The translations under genes and the position numbers were made by a program. Source: Sulfuriflexus sp. (GTDB lineage: Bacteria > Pseudomonadota > Gammaproteobacteria > AKS1). Taken from it: a DNA stretch of 40,004 bases. Positions within the stretch are counted from its first letter, which is position 1. Every line of letters begins with the position of its first letter. The notes below the pieces were generated by a model. It saw nothing but the letters and a program-made list of their open reading frames with translations, made no database searches and was not told the DNA's origin. The stretch is taken from the NCBI GenBank assembly GCA_023134145.1, contig JAGLUW010000029.1, forward strand, positions 1 to 40,004, in the 5' to 3' direction. This document shows positions 9,557 to 18,637 of this stretch, piece by piece.

Positions 9557-10386
9557 TTCCGACGCGGCGTAGTGCACATTTGTTTCATGGCGAAAAAGTT
9601 TGGTACAAAGATGGTTGGCAAGCTGCCCTTGCAGAAACAGGTATTGCCGAAGGTGATAACTGGGCACGCCTATGTCCGGGTGAATTTATTTCTGGTGGTT
9701 CGCCTATTACCAACTGCTATCGTGTTCAATTAAATAATGGTGAGGTTGTTTATTTTAAACGATATGTTTATGACCTGCCTCGAATACAATTCTGGATGAT
9801 GCCAAGTAAAGCCGCTGTTGAAGTCTTTAGTTATGATTTTATGCAACATCATGGCATGGAAGTACCCGAAGTGGTTGCCTACGGTGAACAACGCCATCGT
9901 GGTACTTTATTCGCGGCATTTATTGTTACTAAAGAAATACCTGAAACAATTAATTTATTACAGCTTGCTCGTGATCAATGGTGTGATATGAGTGAGCCAG
10001 AAAAAACCAATACTTATACGCAAATTGCAGATCGCTTATGTGTGCAAGTACGCAATATGCATGCGGCAGGATTTTTTCACCATGATCTAAAATGGAAGAA
10101 TATTTTACTACAACATGATGACAATGGTTGGCGACCAATTTGGATCGATAGCCCACGTGGCGCTCATGTACGCCTACGAAAACGTCGTTCTATTATTATT
10201 GAATTAGGCCGGCTAGGAAGACTGGCTGGGAGTTATTTAAGCACCAAACAACAGCTACGTTGGTTGCATAATTACCTTGGTGAAGGTGCTACAAAAAAAG
10301 ATGTAAAAAAACTATATTATGAGGTAAAAGACTACTTAGATAGGCGTCGTCCACCGCATGATTATGAGTTGCCTAAAGAAAAATAG
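9553..10386 (+). CDS. Lipopolysaccharide kinase InaA/WaaP family protein
   Basis: A 277-residue protein-kinase-like enzyme of the LPS core kinase group. Visible kinase elements are the ATP-site lysine in VVYFKRYVYD (Lys69), the catalytic loop FFHHDLKWKNIL with Asp178 and Asn183, and a metal-binding Asp199 in WIDSPRG in place of the DFG motif. These enzymes put phosphate on core Kdo or heptose, and the exact target here is unknown. ATGA overlap with lpxL implies translational coupling and a role in lipid A/core finishing. Its 3' end is one base from the convergent membrane protein gene. It is separate from the main kinase cluster at 17-21 kb. Confidence 0.85.
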   Translation: MIPTRRSAHLFHGEKVWYKDGWQAALAETGIAEGDNWARLCPGEFISGGSPITNCYRVQLNNGEVVYFKRYVYDLPRIQFWMMPSKAAVEVFSYDFMQHHGMEVPEVVAYGEQRHRGTLFAAFIVTKEIPETINLLQLARDQWCDMSEPEKTNTYTQIADRLCVQVRNMHAAGFFHHDLKWKNILLQHDDNGWRPIWIDSPRGAHVRLRKRRSIIIELGRLGRLAGSYLSTKQQLRWLHNYLGEGATKKDVKKLYYEVKDYLDRRRPPHDYELPKEK

Positions 10387-10387
10387 A

Positions 10388-11944
10388 CTACCTTTTAACC
10401 TTAAAAATGAGCAATGCATCACCACGTTGATTAGAGTCACGATGAATCGGCTTACTACCAGCCCATGTAATTACTTTTTCTTCAAAGCCTTTTTGCTTAC
10501 GACTAACTTTTATTGAGATGTAATCATAAGGCAGGGATTTATCTACGACTATCTTCGGAAGTCGTGCAAAGCGAGTTTCAGAAAAGATGAAATTAAGAAC
10601 ATTCTTATTGACGTTACGATCTGAGTAATAATAAATAGATTCTTCATTCGAAAAAAGTCGTGCCTCGGCCGGCGCATTTTTCTTCAACCACAATCCTGAT
10701 TCACGCAAATAATCTTTGCTTGCGCCAGTTGAAATTAACCCGTCCAGAAACATATAGCTAAGAATCACAATAAGCAAAACCTTACCACGTTTCTTCCAGA
10801 CAGAATGTTGAGATATCTGTGTTCGAAAAAAATCGGCCAATGCAAATGCTGCAGGAAGAGTAATAAGTAATGCAAATGTCATCGTATAGCGTGGCGTTAA
10901 AAATGTTTTCGTGGTAACAACTACTATCAATACCAGTAAATTGATCAGTATAAAACCGCTGATAACATTTAAGCTAGTCATGCTATGACGAAGTCGACTG
11001 TTGAATCCCGCTAATGCTGAAAAGAACAACGGTATATATCCGCATGCTGAAATGATTTTTACTACTAGCATCATCATCAAAATTGCGATCATACTCTTAG
11101 TGCCCATATTCCTAGCATTAAGATCAAATACGTACTCTTCAATCAGATTGCCTTTATCAATTATCCCCTGGAAGATACCCTGAAAGGTTGTTTGAAAATA
11201 ATTTAAAGGCCCGAGCAAGTCCCCTGCTTGGCTATGTGTAGCAGCAGAAATCTTTTCCATTAAGGTAGACGATGAGAACACTACTAACAGTACAACACAC
11301 CCCGCAGCGATTAACGGTAACAATGGTAATAGACCTTGGTAAAGTCGCTCTTTCCAACTAGAATTTTGAAATAAAAGAATCAGCGGTGCCAACAATGCGA
11401 ATACAATCCCTTCTATTCGAAACAGTATCGCAATGATCATGCTGAACCCGAATCCAAGGGCGTATTTGATTAACTTTGTTTGATGGTATTGCAAGAAGAA
11501 AAACAACGCGGTAAAAAATAAGGCCCAATAACCGTGATCACGGATAATGAGATCACGATAACCATTCAGCGTCACGTTTGTTAGTAACAATACACCAGCA
11601 CAAATCGCGACTAGCCTGTCTCCCCCCATAAGCTGACTACAGCGAATAAACATATATGCTAGCAAGGCCAGTAAACCCGCATTAATTAGCTGCGCAGTTA
11701 TTTCAAAATTCAGGAAAGTTATCTTACTAACGACACCAACAAACAGAGCATATATTGGCCAGCTATGACCAGCGATTGCTTCCAACCAGTAGCCTGCAAG
11801 AAATTTCCCCGCGACTTCACTATAGAGAATGCCATCACTGTTAATAACATCATCCGTTACGACATTAACGAATGATATAAACAAACTAATGAAAACCGCC
11901 GTCCATAATGGATCGCGCTGTACCAAATGTAAAATCTTCTGCAT
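10388..11944 (-). CDS. Polytopic membrane protein, probable GT-C type glycosyltransferase
   Basis: A 518-residue inner-membrane protein with about ten to twelve hydrophobic segments over residues 10-410 and a soluble C-terminal tail of about 110 residues. The first loop, after TM1, carries acidic residues (VTDDVINSDGILY), as in the GT-39/ArnT/PMT superfamily where Asp residues bind a lipid-linked sugar donor. Other features are an RDLIIRDHGYWALFF loop and FRIEGIVFALLAPL. By analogy it would transfer a sugar from a polyprenyl phosphate donor to LPS or a protein on the periplasmic side. I do not recognise a specific family member, and a non-enzymatic membrane protein is possible. It is divergent from the GT2 gene and convergent with the kinase. 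Confidence 0.6.
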   Translation of the reverse strand: MQKILHLVQRDPLWTAVFISLFISFVNVVTDDVINSDGILYSEVAGKFLAGYWLEAIAGHSWPIYALFVGVVSKITFLNFEITAQLINAGLLALLAYMFIRCSQLMGGDRLVAICAGVLLLTNVTLNGYRDLIIRDHGYWALFFTALFFFLQYHQTKLIKYALGFGFSMIIAILFRIEGIVFALLAPLILLFQNSSWKERLYQGLLPLLPLIAAGCVVLLVVFSSSTLMEKISAATHSQAGDLLGPLNYFQTTFQGIFQGIIDKGNLIEEYVFDLNARNMGTKSMIAILMMMLVVKIISACGYIPLFFSALAGFNSRLRHSMTSLNVISGFILINLLVLIVVVTTKTFLTPRYTMTFALLITLPAAFALADFFRTQISQHSVWKKRGKVLLIVILSYMFLDGLISTGASKDYLRESGLWLKKNAPAEARLFSNEESIYYYSDRNVNKNVLNFIFSETRFARLPKIVVDKSLPYDYISIKVSRKQKGFEEKVITWAGSKPIHRDSNQRGDALLIFKVKR

Positions 11945-12020
11945 TATAATTATTCTATCTATCCATGAACTTTCGACCTATAGAATCAGGCCCCAAAGAA
12001 ACTTAACTACTTGTTTTTTA

Positions 12021-12029
12021 TGTTATACT
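12021..12029 (+). promoter_or_regulatory. Extended -10 promoter of the GT2 gene
   Basis: TGTTATACT forms an extended -10 element (TGN plus TATACT at 12024-12029). Transcription would start near 12036, about 50 bases before the ATG at 12086. That supports the ATG over an upstream in-frame TTG at 12011, which lies inside the promoter. Confidence 0.5.
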
Positions 12030-12085
12030 ACGGCACGTTAAAACGCTATAAGCTTATTCCGTACATTGATGAATTTGAGTACCTT

Positions 12086-12898
12086 ATGACAAATCCTGAA
12101 GTCACAATTTTACTACCAAATTATAAGACGCCAGAGATAACGAAAATTTGTCTTCGCCTGTTGCGCAAGTATACAGATACTTCACGCATCCATGTAATTG
12201 CCATCGACAATGCCTCTGGTGATGAATCACTCGACTACTTACGTTCACTCAACTGGATTGAGCTCATTGAACGTCCTAAATACGAAGATGAGAACGGCCC
12301 GCTATCACATTCACATGCGCTCGATGAAGCCATGCAAAAAGTAACAACACCTTATGTTATGTCGATGCACACCGACACCTTTGTACGTCGTGATGACTGG
12401 CTCGACTTCTTGCTAGATAAAATTAAAGCTGATGAAAATATTGCTGGCGTTGGTTCGTGGAAACTTGAAGTGAAATCCTGGATTAAACGCGTACTCAAAC
12501 GCATTGAATTCAATTTGCAAAGCTTTTACTTTCCACTGATTGGCAAGGGCTATGGCAAGCTCGAAGGTAAAGGCGATAATTTTCTTTACCTGCGCAGCCA
12601 CTGCGCGCTGTATCGTACTGATCTAATCCGGAAATATAATTTATTGTTCTCGCAAGAGAATGATACTGCTGGACGGGTGTTACATAAAAAACTAGTTGAA
12701 CACGGTCATGAGATGCAATTTATTGCGTCACCGGTTCTCATTAAGTACATGGTGCATCTTAACCATGCAACCATGTTTCTTAATAAGGAATTCAAACTTC
12801 GTCAGAGCAATAGAGACAAGGGTATGGTTCGGATGAAGAAAATATTTGATGATCTAAAGGCACCAGAAATACTCAATGATTCTAGTCTCGATGGCTAG
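12086..12898 (+). CDS. Family 2 glycosyltransferase
   Basis: A 270-residue GT-A fold enzyme. The N-terminal VTILLPNYKTPE strand, the nucleotide-binding DNASGD at 41-46 and the DxD-like MSMHTDTFVRRDDWLDFL (Asp97) are standard GT2 features. It would act in the cytosol, moving a sugar from a nucleotide donor onto a surface glycan; donor and acceptor are unknown. I chose ATG at 12086 because family homology begins four residues in, GAG lies 6 bases upstream, and an extended -10 box sits between it and the upstream TTG. It stands alone on the plus strand among minus-strand glycan genes. Its stop codon shares the bases CTA/TAG with the stop of the convergent methyltransferase. Confidence 0.85.
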   Translation: MTNPEVTILLPNYKTPEITKICLRLLRKYTDTSRIHVIAIDNASGDESLDYLRSLNWIELIERPKYEDENGPLSHSHALDEAMQKVTTPYVMSMHTDTFVRRDDWLDFLLDKIKADENIAGVGSWKLEVKSWIKRVLKRIEFNLQSFYFPLIGKGYGKLEGKGDNFLYLRSHCALYRTDLIRKYNLLFSQENDTAGRVLHKKLVEHGHEMQFIASPVLIKYMVHLNHATMFLNKEFKLRQSNRDKGMVRMKKIFDDLKAPEILNDSSLDG

Positions 12899-13620
12899 AT
12901 CCCTTCGCTACCAACCCGCACTAAACCAATACCGATCTTCTTACCACTGCCATCTGGGCCGATAAATTCGACCGTATCGTATTTTTCTTTTAGTTCTACC
13001 CAGAATCGATGCACATCAAGACCGGCTACTTCAGGTCGATCAACAATGTCATGAAAAGCAATCAATCCACCAGGTCTAACAAGTGGTCCATACATTTCAA
13101 AATCTTGTTTAACGCCTTCATACGTATGGTCACCATCAATAAAGGCAAAGTCGATCTCGTGATCTGAAAAATGTTGTTTAACTTCATCCAACGTTGCTGA
13201 CTGATGTGAGTCAGTACGCATGAGATGCATCGTTTGTTGTTCACGCGCAAACTCACTATAAAAAGGTACTCGGCAAGCTGGGTAGGCGCCACCAAAATCA
13301 CCACCGGGGAGATCAACACTCACTAAAGTTGCATCAGGTGCTGCTGCCTGCGTCCATAGGTATAAAGTGCCACCTCGTGCTGTACCTACTTCCAGAATAC
13401 GTTTTGCATCTAGTTCACAAACTGCTTTATAAAGAGACTCTATCTCAAACGGATTCTGCCGTGGCTCAATAATTCTGAAATAACCTTTGCCACGGTAAGC
13501 GAACGGAATTGCAAAACGCGCCTCACGTGAAATAAGCTTACGTTCAAGATCGCGCAAGATCTTAATACCATAACGAAAGTGGCGTGCCGCTAACAAACTA
13601 TAAAACCAATGTTTAAGCAT
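12895..13620 (-). CDS. Class I SAM-dependent methyltransferase (cephalosporin hydroxylase-like/Methyltransf_24 type)
   Basis: A 241-residue protein with a Rossmann methyltransferase core: motif I ILEVGTARGG at 75-84, the acidic strand-2 end in LVSVDLPGG, and the FAFIDGDHTYEGVKQDFEMY segment near 157-175, characteristic of the CmcI/Methyltransf_24 group. LRPGGLIAFHDI-type wording is present as VRPGGLIAFHDI. It probably methylates a sugar hydroxyl during surface-glycan synthesis, inferred from its neighbours. It starts 28 bases after the FkbM-type gene and ends convergently with the GT2 gene, the two stops interlocking in CTAG. Confidence 0.8.
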   Translation of the reverse strand: MLKHWFYSLLAARHFRYGIKILRDLERKLISREARFAIPFAYRGKGYFRIIEPRQNPFEIESLYKAVCELDAKRILEVGTARGGTLYLWTQAAAPDATLVSVDLPGGDFGGAYPACRVPFYSEFAREQQTMHLMRTDSHQSATLDEVKQHFSDHEIDFAFIDGDHTYEGVKQDFEMYGPLVRPGGLIAFHDIVDRPEVAGLDVHRFWVELKEKYDTVEFIGPDGSGKKIGIGLVRVGSEGI

Positions 13621-13647
13621 AATATTAAATCTTTAAATTATTTAAGG

Positions 13648-14379
13648 TTACAGACCTAGACGTTCAGCATGGACAAAGATCGCATTTGACCACATCAACA
13701 TACCATTATCATCTGTTTTGGGTTTATAAATATTGTATAACATGAAACCTGCCTCGCGTAGACACAAGTCGATTTCACTATACAAAGCACCACCTTCATA
13801 GAGCGGGTTAAACAAAATTTCGGTATAAACTAATAATGTGGATTCATTTAGAGTCTTTTGTGCCCCACGTAATGCCGCAAGTTCACCACCCTGAATATCA
13901 AACTTCATTACTTCAATGCCAGGATTACCTTGCTCTGCTCGCCATTCATCAATAGTGACAACATCAACCATCGCCGTTTCTTTCACAGCGGCTTCGTCAG
14001 GATACATTTCTTGCATACGTGAGCTGGGTTTAAATAAAGAAGTACAACCCGCCGATTCAGTAATTTGTAATTCAAGACTCCCCTTTTTTTCACCAAGGGC
14101 TAAAAATTGAGGGTTAATGCGAGTATCTTTTTCTGATAATGCTGTCAAACGTTCGCGATACATGGGTTGTGGTTCAAAGGCATACGCTTTTGCATATGGA
14201 AAAACCTTGAGGAATTTTCCTGTAATACGGCCATTACTGGCACCAGCATCAAGAATACCGTTTACCTTGTGATTACTTAATAACTTTTTCATCACAGGAT
14301 AATGATCATCAAGCGAAACCAGATTTCCCTTATTCTTAAAGGCTGTCTTGCGAAGCAATGACCATAAAACTTTTGCCAT
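13648..14379 (-). CDS. FkbM family methyltransferase
   Basis: A 243-residue SAM-dependent methyltransferase of the FkbM type, which O-methylates sugars and polyketides. Motif I is GILDAGASNGRIT at 41-53; the family block YAFEPQPMYRERL follows, and the VMKFDIQGGELAALRGA stretch near residues 157-173 is a clear FkbM signature. It starts four bases after the stop of the upstream glycosyltransferase, and its AAGGA ribosome site overlaps that gene's end, so the two are likely coupled. The substrate is presumably an LPS core or O-chain sugar. Confidence 0.88.
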   Translation of the reverse strand: MAKVLWSLLRKTAFKNKGNLVSLDDHYPVMKKLLSNHKVNGILDAGASNGRITGKFLKVFPYAKAYAFEPQPMYRERLTALSEKDTRINPQFLALGEKKGSLELQITESAGCTSLFKPSSRMQEMYPDEAAVKETAMVDVVTIDEWRAEQGNPGIEVMKFDIQGGELAALRGAQKTLNESTLLVYTEILFNPLYEGGALYSEIDLCLREAGFMLYNIYKPKTDDNGMLMWSNAIFVHAERLGL

Positions 14380-14383
14380 CAGT

Positions 14384-15364
14384 TTATCCTTGTACGCCGC
14401 TCATCGCGGTAACGATTTGCTCTACTGTTCGTTGCATATTGTGATCTCGTAAGACAAAGTCACGCCCTGCCTTGCCAAGCTGTTGTCTTTTCTGTGCATC
14501 GGCAAATAAATTCTTAATAGCTGACTTCCAGTCATTTTCTGTTTCAACTTGCAGACTATTCGAGTCATTCAGTATCTCTGCCGTCGCACCACGCACTTGA
14601 CCTATTACGGGTACACCACTGGCCATGTATTGCAGTGCCTTGATCGGTGACTTGCCTCGCGTAAAAGCATCATCACTCGGCAATGGTAACAAACCAATAT
14701 CAAGTTGCTTAACAAAGCTTGCCTCAGTACCCGGCGCAAAAGGCGTGTAATCAAAATCACAAGGTAATTCTGGACGCTTGCCACTATATACAGCCAAACG
14801 TAATTGAGGATTACCAGCTAAACATTCACAGAGTACATCACCAATATGTTCCAAATTTTTAACGGTTACAGGTGAACCAGCCCAACCCATCGTAACAATC
14901 TCGCCACTCTGAATCTCATGTGGTTGCCATTGCTCCATATCCAGTGCCATATGGATCACTTCGACTTTATTCGAAAATTGTCGTGCGTAATCACCTAAGT
15001 AATCATTTGCTACCGTCACTACATTAGCCGCTGTCAACCACAGCTGTAAACGTGATTTCACTCGCCATGCGGTAAACCATGAGTGATCCCGACCAGGACG
15101 TGTCCAGATGGCATCATCCATGTCAAAAATTATTCTTTTACTTGCTGCTATAACTTTCCGTGCCAAGCTTTTTTTCATCAAGCACTTTTGATTAATCAAA
15201 ATATCATAACTAGGTATTCGCGCTAACACATCTGCATCAATGGCATCACGGCGCACGTATTCAAGAGTGATACCACGTTCAGCTAAGAGCTCTTCATACT
15301 GAACAAAACGAAATCGAGTACTTGCCTTGTCTTGATCACGACTAATGATGACAAGCGCTTTCAT
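14384..15364 (-). CDS. Family 4/1 type glycosyltransferase (GT-B)
   Basis: This 326-residue cytosolic protein starts with MKALVIISRDQDKASTRFRF and has GT-B features: a central VTMGWAGSPVTVKNLE motif after the linker, and a C-terminal KSPIKALQYMASGVPVIG block where GT4 enzymes bind the nucleotide sugar. It lies directly after the carbamoyltransferase gene, the position held by wapH in the Pseudomonas aeruginosa core locus. A core hexosyltransferase role is therefore reasonable, but I do not assign the symbol. The gap to the carbamoyltransferase stop is 9 bases and the ribosome site is weak. Confidence 0.8.
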   Translation of the reverse strand: MKALVIISRDQDKASTRFRFVQYEELLAERGITLEYVRRDAIDADVLARIPSYDILINQKCLMKKSLARKVIAASKRIIFDMDDAIWTRPGRDHSWFTAWRVKSRLQLWLTAANVVTVANDYLGDYARQFSNKVEVIHMALDMEQWQPHEIQSGEIVTMGWAGSPVTVKNLEHIGDVLCECLAGNPQLRLAVYSGKRPELPCDFDYTPFAPGTEASFVKQLDIGLLPLPSDDAFTRGKSPIKALQYMASGVPVIGQVRGATAEILNDSNSLQVETENDWKSAIKNLFADAQKRQQLGKAGRDFVLRDHNMQRTVEQIVTAMSGVQG

Positions 15365-15373
15365 TTTTTAAAA

Positions 15374-17104
15374 TTAAATATCTTTCTTAGTGATCATAAT
15401 ATCTTCCATGATCAAGTATTCAAGATCCGAACCATAAAACATATCTAGCGCATCTTTCGGGCTACACACCATTGGCTCACCACGGCGATTTAGTGATGTA
15501 TTCAACACCACCGCATTACCTGTGTGTTTTTCGAGTTCTTGAATCAGTTTGTAATAACGTGGGTTGGTATCTTCGGTCACAACCTGCGCACGAGCCGTTC
15601 CATCTTCATGCACAACCTCTGGAATGCGAGACTTCCATGATTCTGCAACATCAAAAGTAAATGTCATATACGGTGACGGATGATCCGTTTGTAAAATTTC
15701 TTTGGCAACCGTATCAAGTATGCTCGGGCAAAATGGACGCCAGCGTTCGCGGTATTTAATTTGTGCGTTAATACGATCTGCAACACCTGGGTGACTAGGA
15801 TCGCCAAGAATACTACGGTTACCTAATGCACGCGGACCAAACTCCATACGCCCCTGAAACCAAGAAATAGGATTACCTTCAGATAACAACTGAGCTGCCG
15901 TCACCGGTGCATCATCTAATACTGTCCACTTAGGTTTTTTCTCATGCGCTACGCAGGCTTCTATACATTGTTCATTTGTATATGCAGGACCAAGGTAGGC
16001 ATGCTGCATCGGTTTAACATCTTCGCCCTGCTGTTCTGCAACAAAAGAAGCTGCACCTAAAGCTGTACCCGCATCATTCGATGCTGGCTGTACAAATAAT
16101 TCTTTCACACCATCCATCGCAATAATGCGTTGGTTGAGTTTTACGTTTAGTGCAACGCCACCGGCATAACAAATGCGGCCGGTTTCACGAATAATATCGC
16201 CAAGGTAATAATCAATTAATTTTAGCGCCACATCTTCTAGCAATTTCTGCATACTTGCTGCGTAATCAATATAAGGATCATCAATCTCATCGCCCTTGCG
16301 AATGGGGCCTAACCAATCAACTAATTTTGAACTGAAGTAATAACTTTTGCCATTTTCTTTATGACGACGTAGGCCGATGACATTGACGTATTCATTATTA
16401 ACACGGAATTCTTTGCCATCAAAATCAATCAAGCGGGAGAAATCAAAACGTGTTGGATCACCATACGGTGCCATACCCATCACTTTAAATTCACCATCGA
16501 GCATTTCAAAACCAAGAAATTCAGTTAGCGCACCGTATAAACCACCCAGAGAATCTGGATCGTAGAATTCTTTAATCTTGTGGATCTTGCCATTCTCGGC
16601 ATAACCAAACATGGTCGTGGCGTATTCACCTTTTCCATCAATCGTTAATATCGCTGTCTTACCTTTAAAGCCACTCAGGTGATACGCGCTACTTGCGTGA
16701 GTAAGATGATGCTCAACCGGCACTAAACGCACATGCGCGGGATCGATATTCACTGCGCGCATCATGTCTTTTGCCATGCCCACATTACGACGGAAACGGC
16801 GATTACCATTAAACAATGCGGTCAGACCGCGATCAGGGGCGTACCAGTGACGGAAGGCATAATGCCAACGGGCAGGATTAAATAGACTGATCGGCGCATA
16901 CGGCATGGCGACGATATCAACTTCTTCAGGGCTGATACCTGCTTGCTCAAGACAAAAACGCGTCGCCTCAACCGGAAAACGGCCTTTGGCATGCTTGTCG
17001 CGTATAAAGCGCTCTTCTTCAGCCGCCGCGACTAACTCACCATCTATAAAGAGTGCTGCGGATGCATCGTGAAAAACAGCACCGGAAATTCCAAGGATAA
17101 TCAT
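15374..17104 (-). CDS. Carbamoyltransferase (NodU/CmcH family), probable LPS core heptose carbamoylation
   Basis: A 576-residue two-domain O-carbamoyltransferase. The N-terminal Kae1-like ATPase domain opens with ILGISGAVFHDASAAL and has the metal-binding VEHHLTHASSAYH block (residues 130-142), TIDGKGE at 154-160 and CYAGGVALN near 312-320. The C-terminal domain has WFQGRMEFGPRALGNRSILG at 415-434. The family moves carbamoyl from carbamoyl phosphate via carbamoyl-AMP to a sugar hydroxyl. In Pseudomonas aeruginosa the gene at this position carbamoylates core heptose, and I infer the same here from the shared order. The length is complete. It is 67 bases downstream of the two-domain kinase. Confidence 0.92.
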   Translation of the reverse strand: MIILGISGAVFHDASAALFIDGELVAAAEEERFIRDKHAKGRFPVEATRFCLEQAGISPEEVDIVAMPYAPISLFNPARWHYAFRHWYAPDRGLTALFNGNRRFRRNVGMAKDMMRAVNIDPAHVRLVPVEHHLTHASSAYHLSGFKGKTAILTIDGKGEYATTMFGYAENGKIHKIKEFYDPDSLGGLYGALTEFLGFEMLDGEFKVMGMAPYGDPTRFDFSRLIDFDGKEFRVNNEYVNVIGLRRHKENGKSYYFSSKLVDWLGPIRKGDEIDDPYIDYAASMQKLLEDVALKLIDYYLGDIIRETGRICYAGGVALNVKLNQRIIAMDGVKELFVQPASNDAGTALGAASFVAEQQGEDVKPMQHAYLGPAYTNEQCIEACVAHEKKPKWTVLDDAPVTAAQLLSEGNPISWFQGRMEFGPRALGNRSILGDPSHPGVADRINAQIKYRERWRPFCPSILDTVAKEILQTDHPSPYMTFTFDVAESWKSRIPEVVHEDGTARAQVVTEDTNPRYYKLIQELEKHTGNAVVLNTSLNRRGEPMVCSPKDALDMFYGSDLEYLIMEDIMITKKDI

Positions 17105-17171
17105 AGTGTTACTCGTACAACCCTACACAGTGTTACATCAAGCGAATAATACAGCAAAACCCACATTAACT

Positions 17172-18626
17172 TCAGCCCTTTATAGCATTCGGCAGGAACT
17201 CAGCCGCTGACGTTGTCGACAATTGTTCCATAAATAAAATAGCCACGTCTGGTAACTCATCCCAGTTACGCATAAAACGTTGCATGTCGATACGGAAGGC
17301 AGCAGCAAAGCTCGCGTCACTCGTGTGCTGCTGCATGGAGTCCAAATCAATGACAAATAATTCATCTTCACTAAAAATAAAGTTGGTCGCTTTCATATCA
17401 CCATGAGTCAATTTGGCCTGCACCATTTTGCTAAACAAGGTGGCAAACTGACTGGCAGCAATATGTTGTTGTTCTATTTTCGTCTTATCGCGAAAAAAAC
17501 CGTGCGCACTGATGCCATCGATATATGGCATAAATAACCAGGCCTTGCGACGAATTGGACCAAAGCGTTGCTCAACCAATCCCACGGGTAATGGCGTTGC
17601 AATATGTAATGCATATAATCGATAAGCATTACGCCAAGAGCGAGATGCCCGGCTAACCCGAAAGGCGCGCATTAAACCATGCCATGCACTCTTAATATTG
17701 TAGCGTTTACAAACTAGCTTCTGCTCGGGTACTTCTATCAAACTCACAGTACAGGTATTACCGTCTTTAATAATCTTACGCTGAGCTGTATCTGGGTTTT
17801 TTATTAATGAACGTAAATTATTACTATCGATATCACGACGATAAACAGAAAAATTATTCCAGCTGTTTTCCACGATAAATTCAGAACAACTTCGATAAAT
17901 TTTATCTAGATACTTGCGTAACTTATATTTACGTAACTTAGCTACTTGCTGTGATAAACCTTCTAATTCAGCAGGCTCCGTATCGGATTCTCGACACTGC
18001 CAATAATGTTCATATAATGACGGCAACAAAGCATCATATTTAATATCAAAGAGGCCAAGCATATCCGCTAAACCTGCCATTGAGTTATTACGCGACAAAG
18101 GCAAAGCTGATTTTACAATATCTGCGGCATCAAGCGTGTACAAAACATCTTCACTAAAAATGAAATTTAATAAATGGAAATCTGTTTGTCTAATTCCGGC
18201 CGCATGATGTCGAGACATCAATTCAACTAATTGCATCGCAAGCATTTGCCGTGCCGTCTCATTACCATGCTCCCATCGATGTCGAGCACTTTCTGCGCCA
18301 AGTAATTCTGCGAATATAATTATGCGACTAGATAAATCCGGAGATGATTCAAAATAAATTATTTCTGGTGCAGGAATCCCTGCTGCCTTTAATGCACTAA
18401 GGCCTTGCTGTTCATCCTGCCATTCACGTTTTGCTTGGCCATTCATTGAGAATAATTTAACAAAGACGGGCTTACCCGCATAAGTTCCTCGACAAACATA
18501 ACGGCGACCGGGCATCGCTCGCACAACTTCTTCACAAATAAGTGATTCGCCATTTTCTAGTGGTATCTGTAAAGGTACAGATAGATCGTAAGATTCTGAC
18601 CAGATGTTGGCATCAAGATTCTTCAC
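17172..18626 (-). CDS. Tandem two-domain LPS core kinase-like protein
   Basis: A 484-residue protein with two kinase-like domains of the Kdo/WaaP clan. Domain 1 (about 25-200) has Lys57 in PVFVKLFS, the catalytic loop RQTDFHLLNFIF with Asp149 and Asn154, and the metal-site region LDAADIV near 165-171. Domain 2 (about 280-470) has LTHGDMKATNFIF with His408, Asp410 and Asn415, then VIDLDSM near 425-431. Domain 1 has Gln in place of the usual catalytic-loop His but keeps both key residues. A comparable two-domain gene sits at this place in the Pseudomonas core locus. The start is GTG at 18626 with GGCGG upstream. It probably phosphorylates core sugars; whether both halves are active is unknown. 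Confidence 0.85.
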   Translation of the reverse strand: MKNLDANIWSESYDLSVPLQIPLENGESLICEEVVRAMPGRRYVCRGTYAGKPVFVKLFSMNGQAKREWQDEQQGLSALKAAGIPAPEIIYFESSPDLSSRIIIFAELLGAESARHRWEHGNETARQMLAMQLVELMSRHHAAGIRQTDFHLLNFIFSEDVLYTLDAADIVKSALPLSRNNSMAGLADMLGLFDIKYDALLPSLYEHYWQCRESDTEPAELEGLSQQVAKLRKYKLRKYLDKIYRSCSEFIVENSWNNFSVYRRDIDSNNLRSLIKNPDTAQRKIIKDGNTCTVSLIEVPEQKLVCKRYNIKSAWHGLMRAFRVSRASRSWRNAYRLYALHIATPLPVGLVEQRFGPIRRKAWLFMPYIDGISAHGFFRDKTKIEQQHIAASQFATLFSKMVQAKLTHGDMKATNFIFSEDELFVIDLDSMQQHTSDASFAAAFRIDMQRFMRNWDELPDVAILFMEQLSTTSAAEFLPNAIKG

Positions 18627-18637
18627 GATACCGCCTA

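Noticed and set aside
12011..12085. Longer GT2 protein starting at TTG 12011
   Set aside because: The extra residues show no family similarity and the segment contains an extended -10 promoter.
10388..15364. Prophage or integrative island
   Set aside because: No integrase, tRNA gene, attachment repeats or phage genes are visible; it is a glycan gene patch only.
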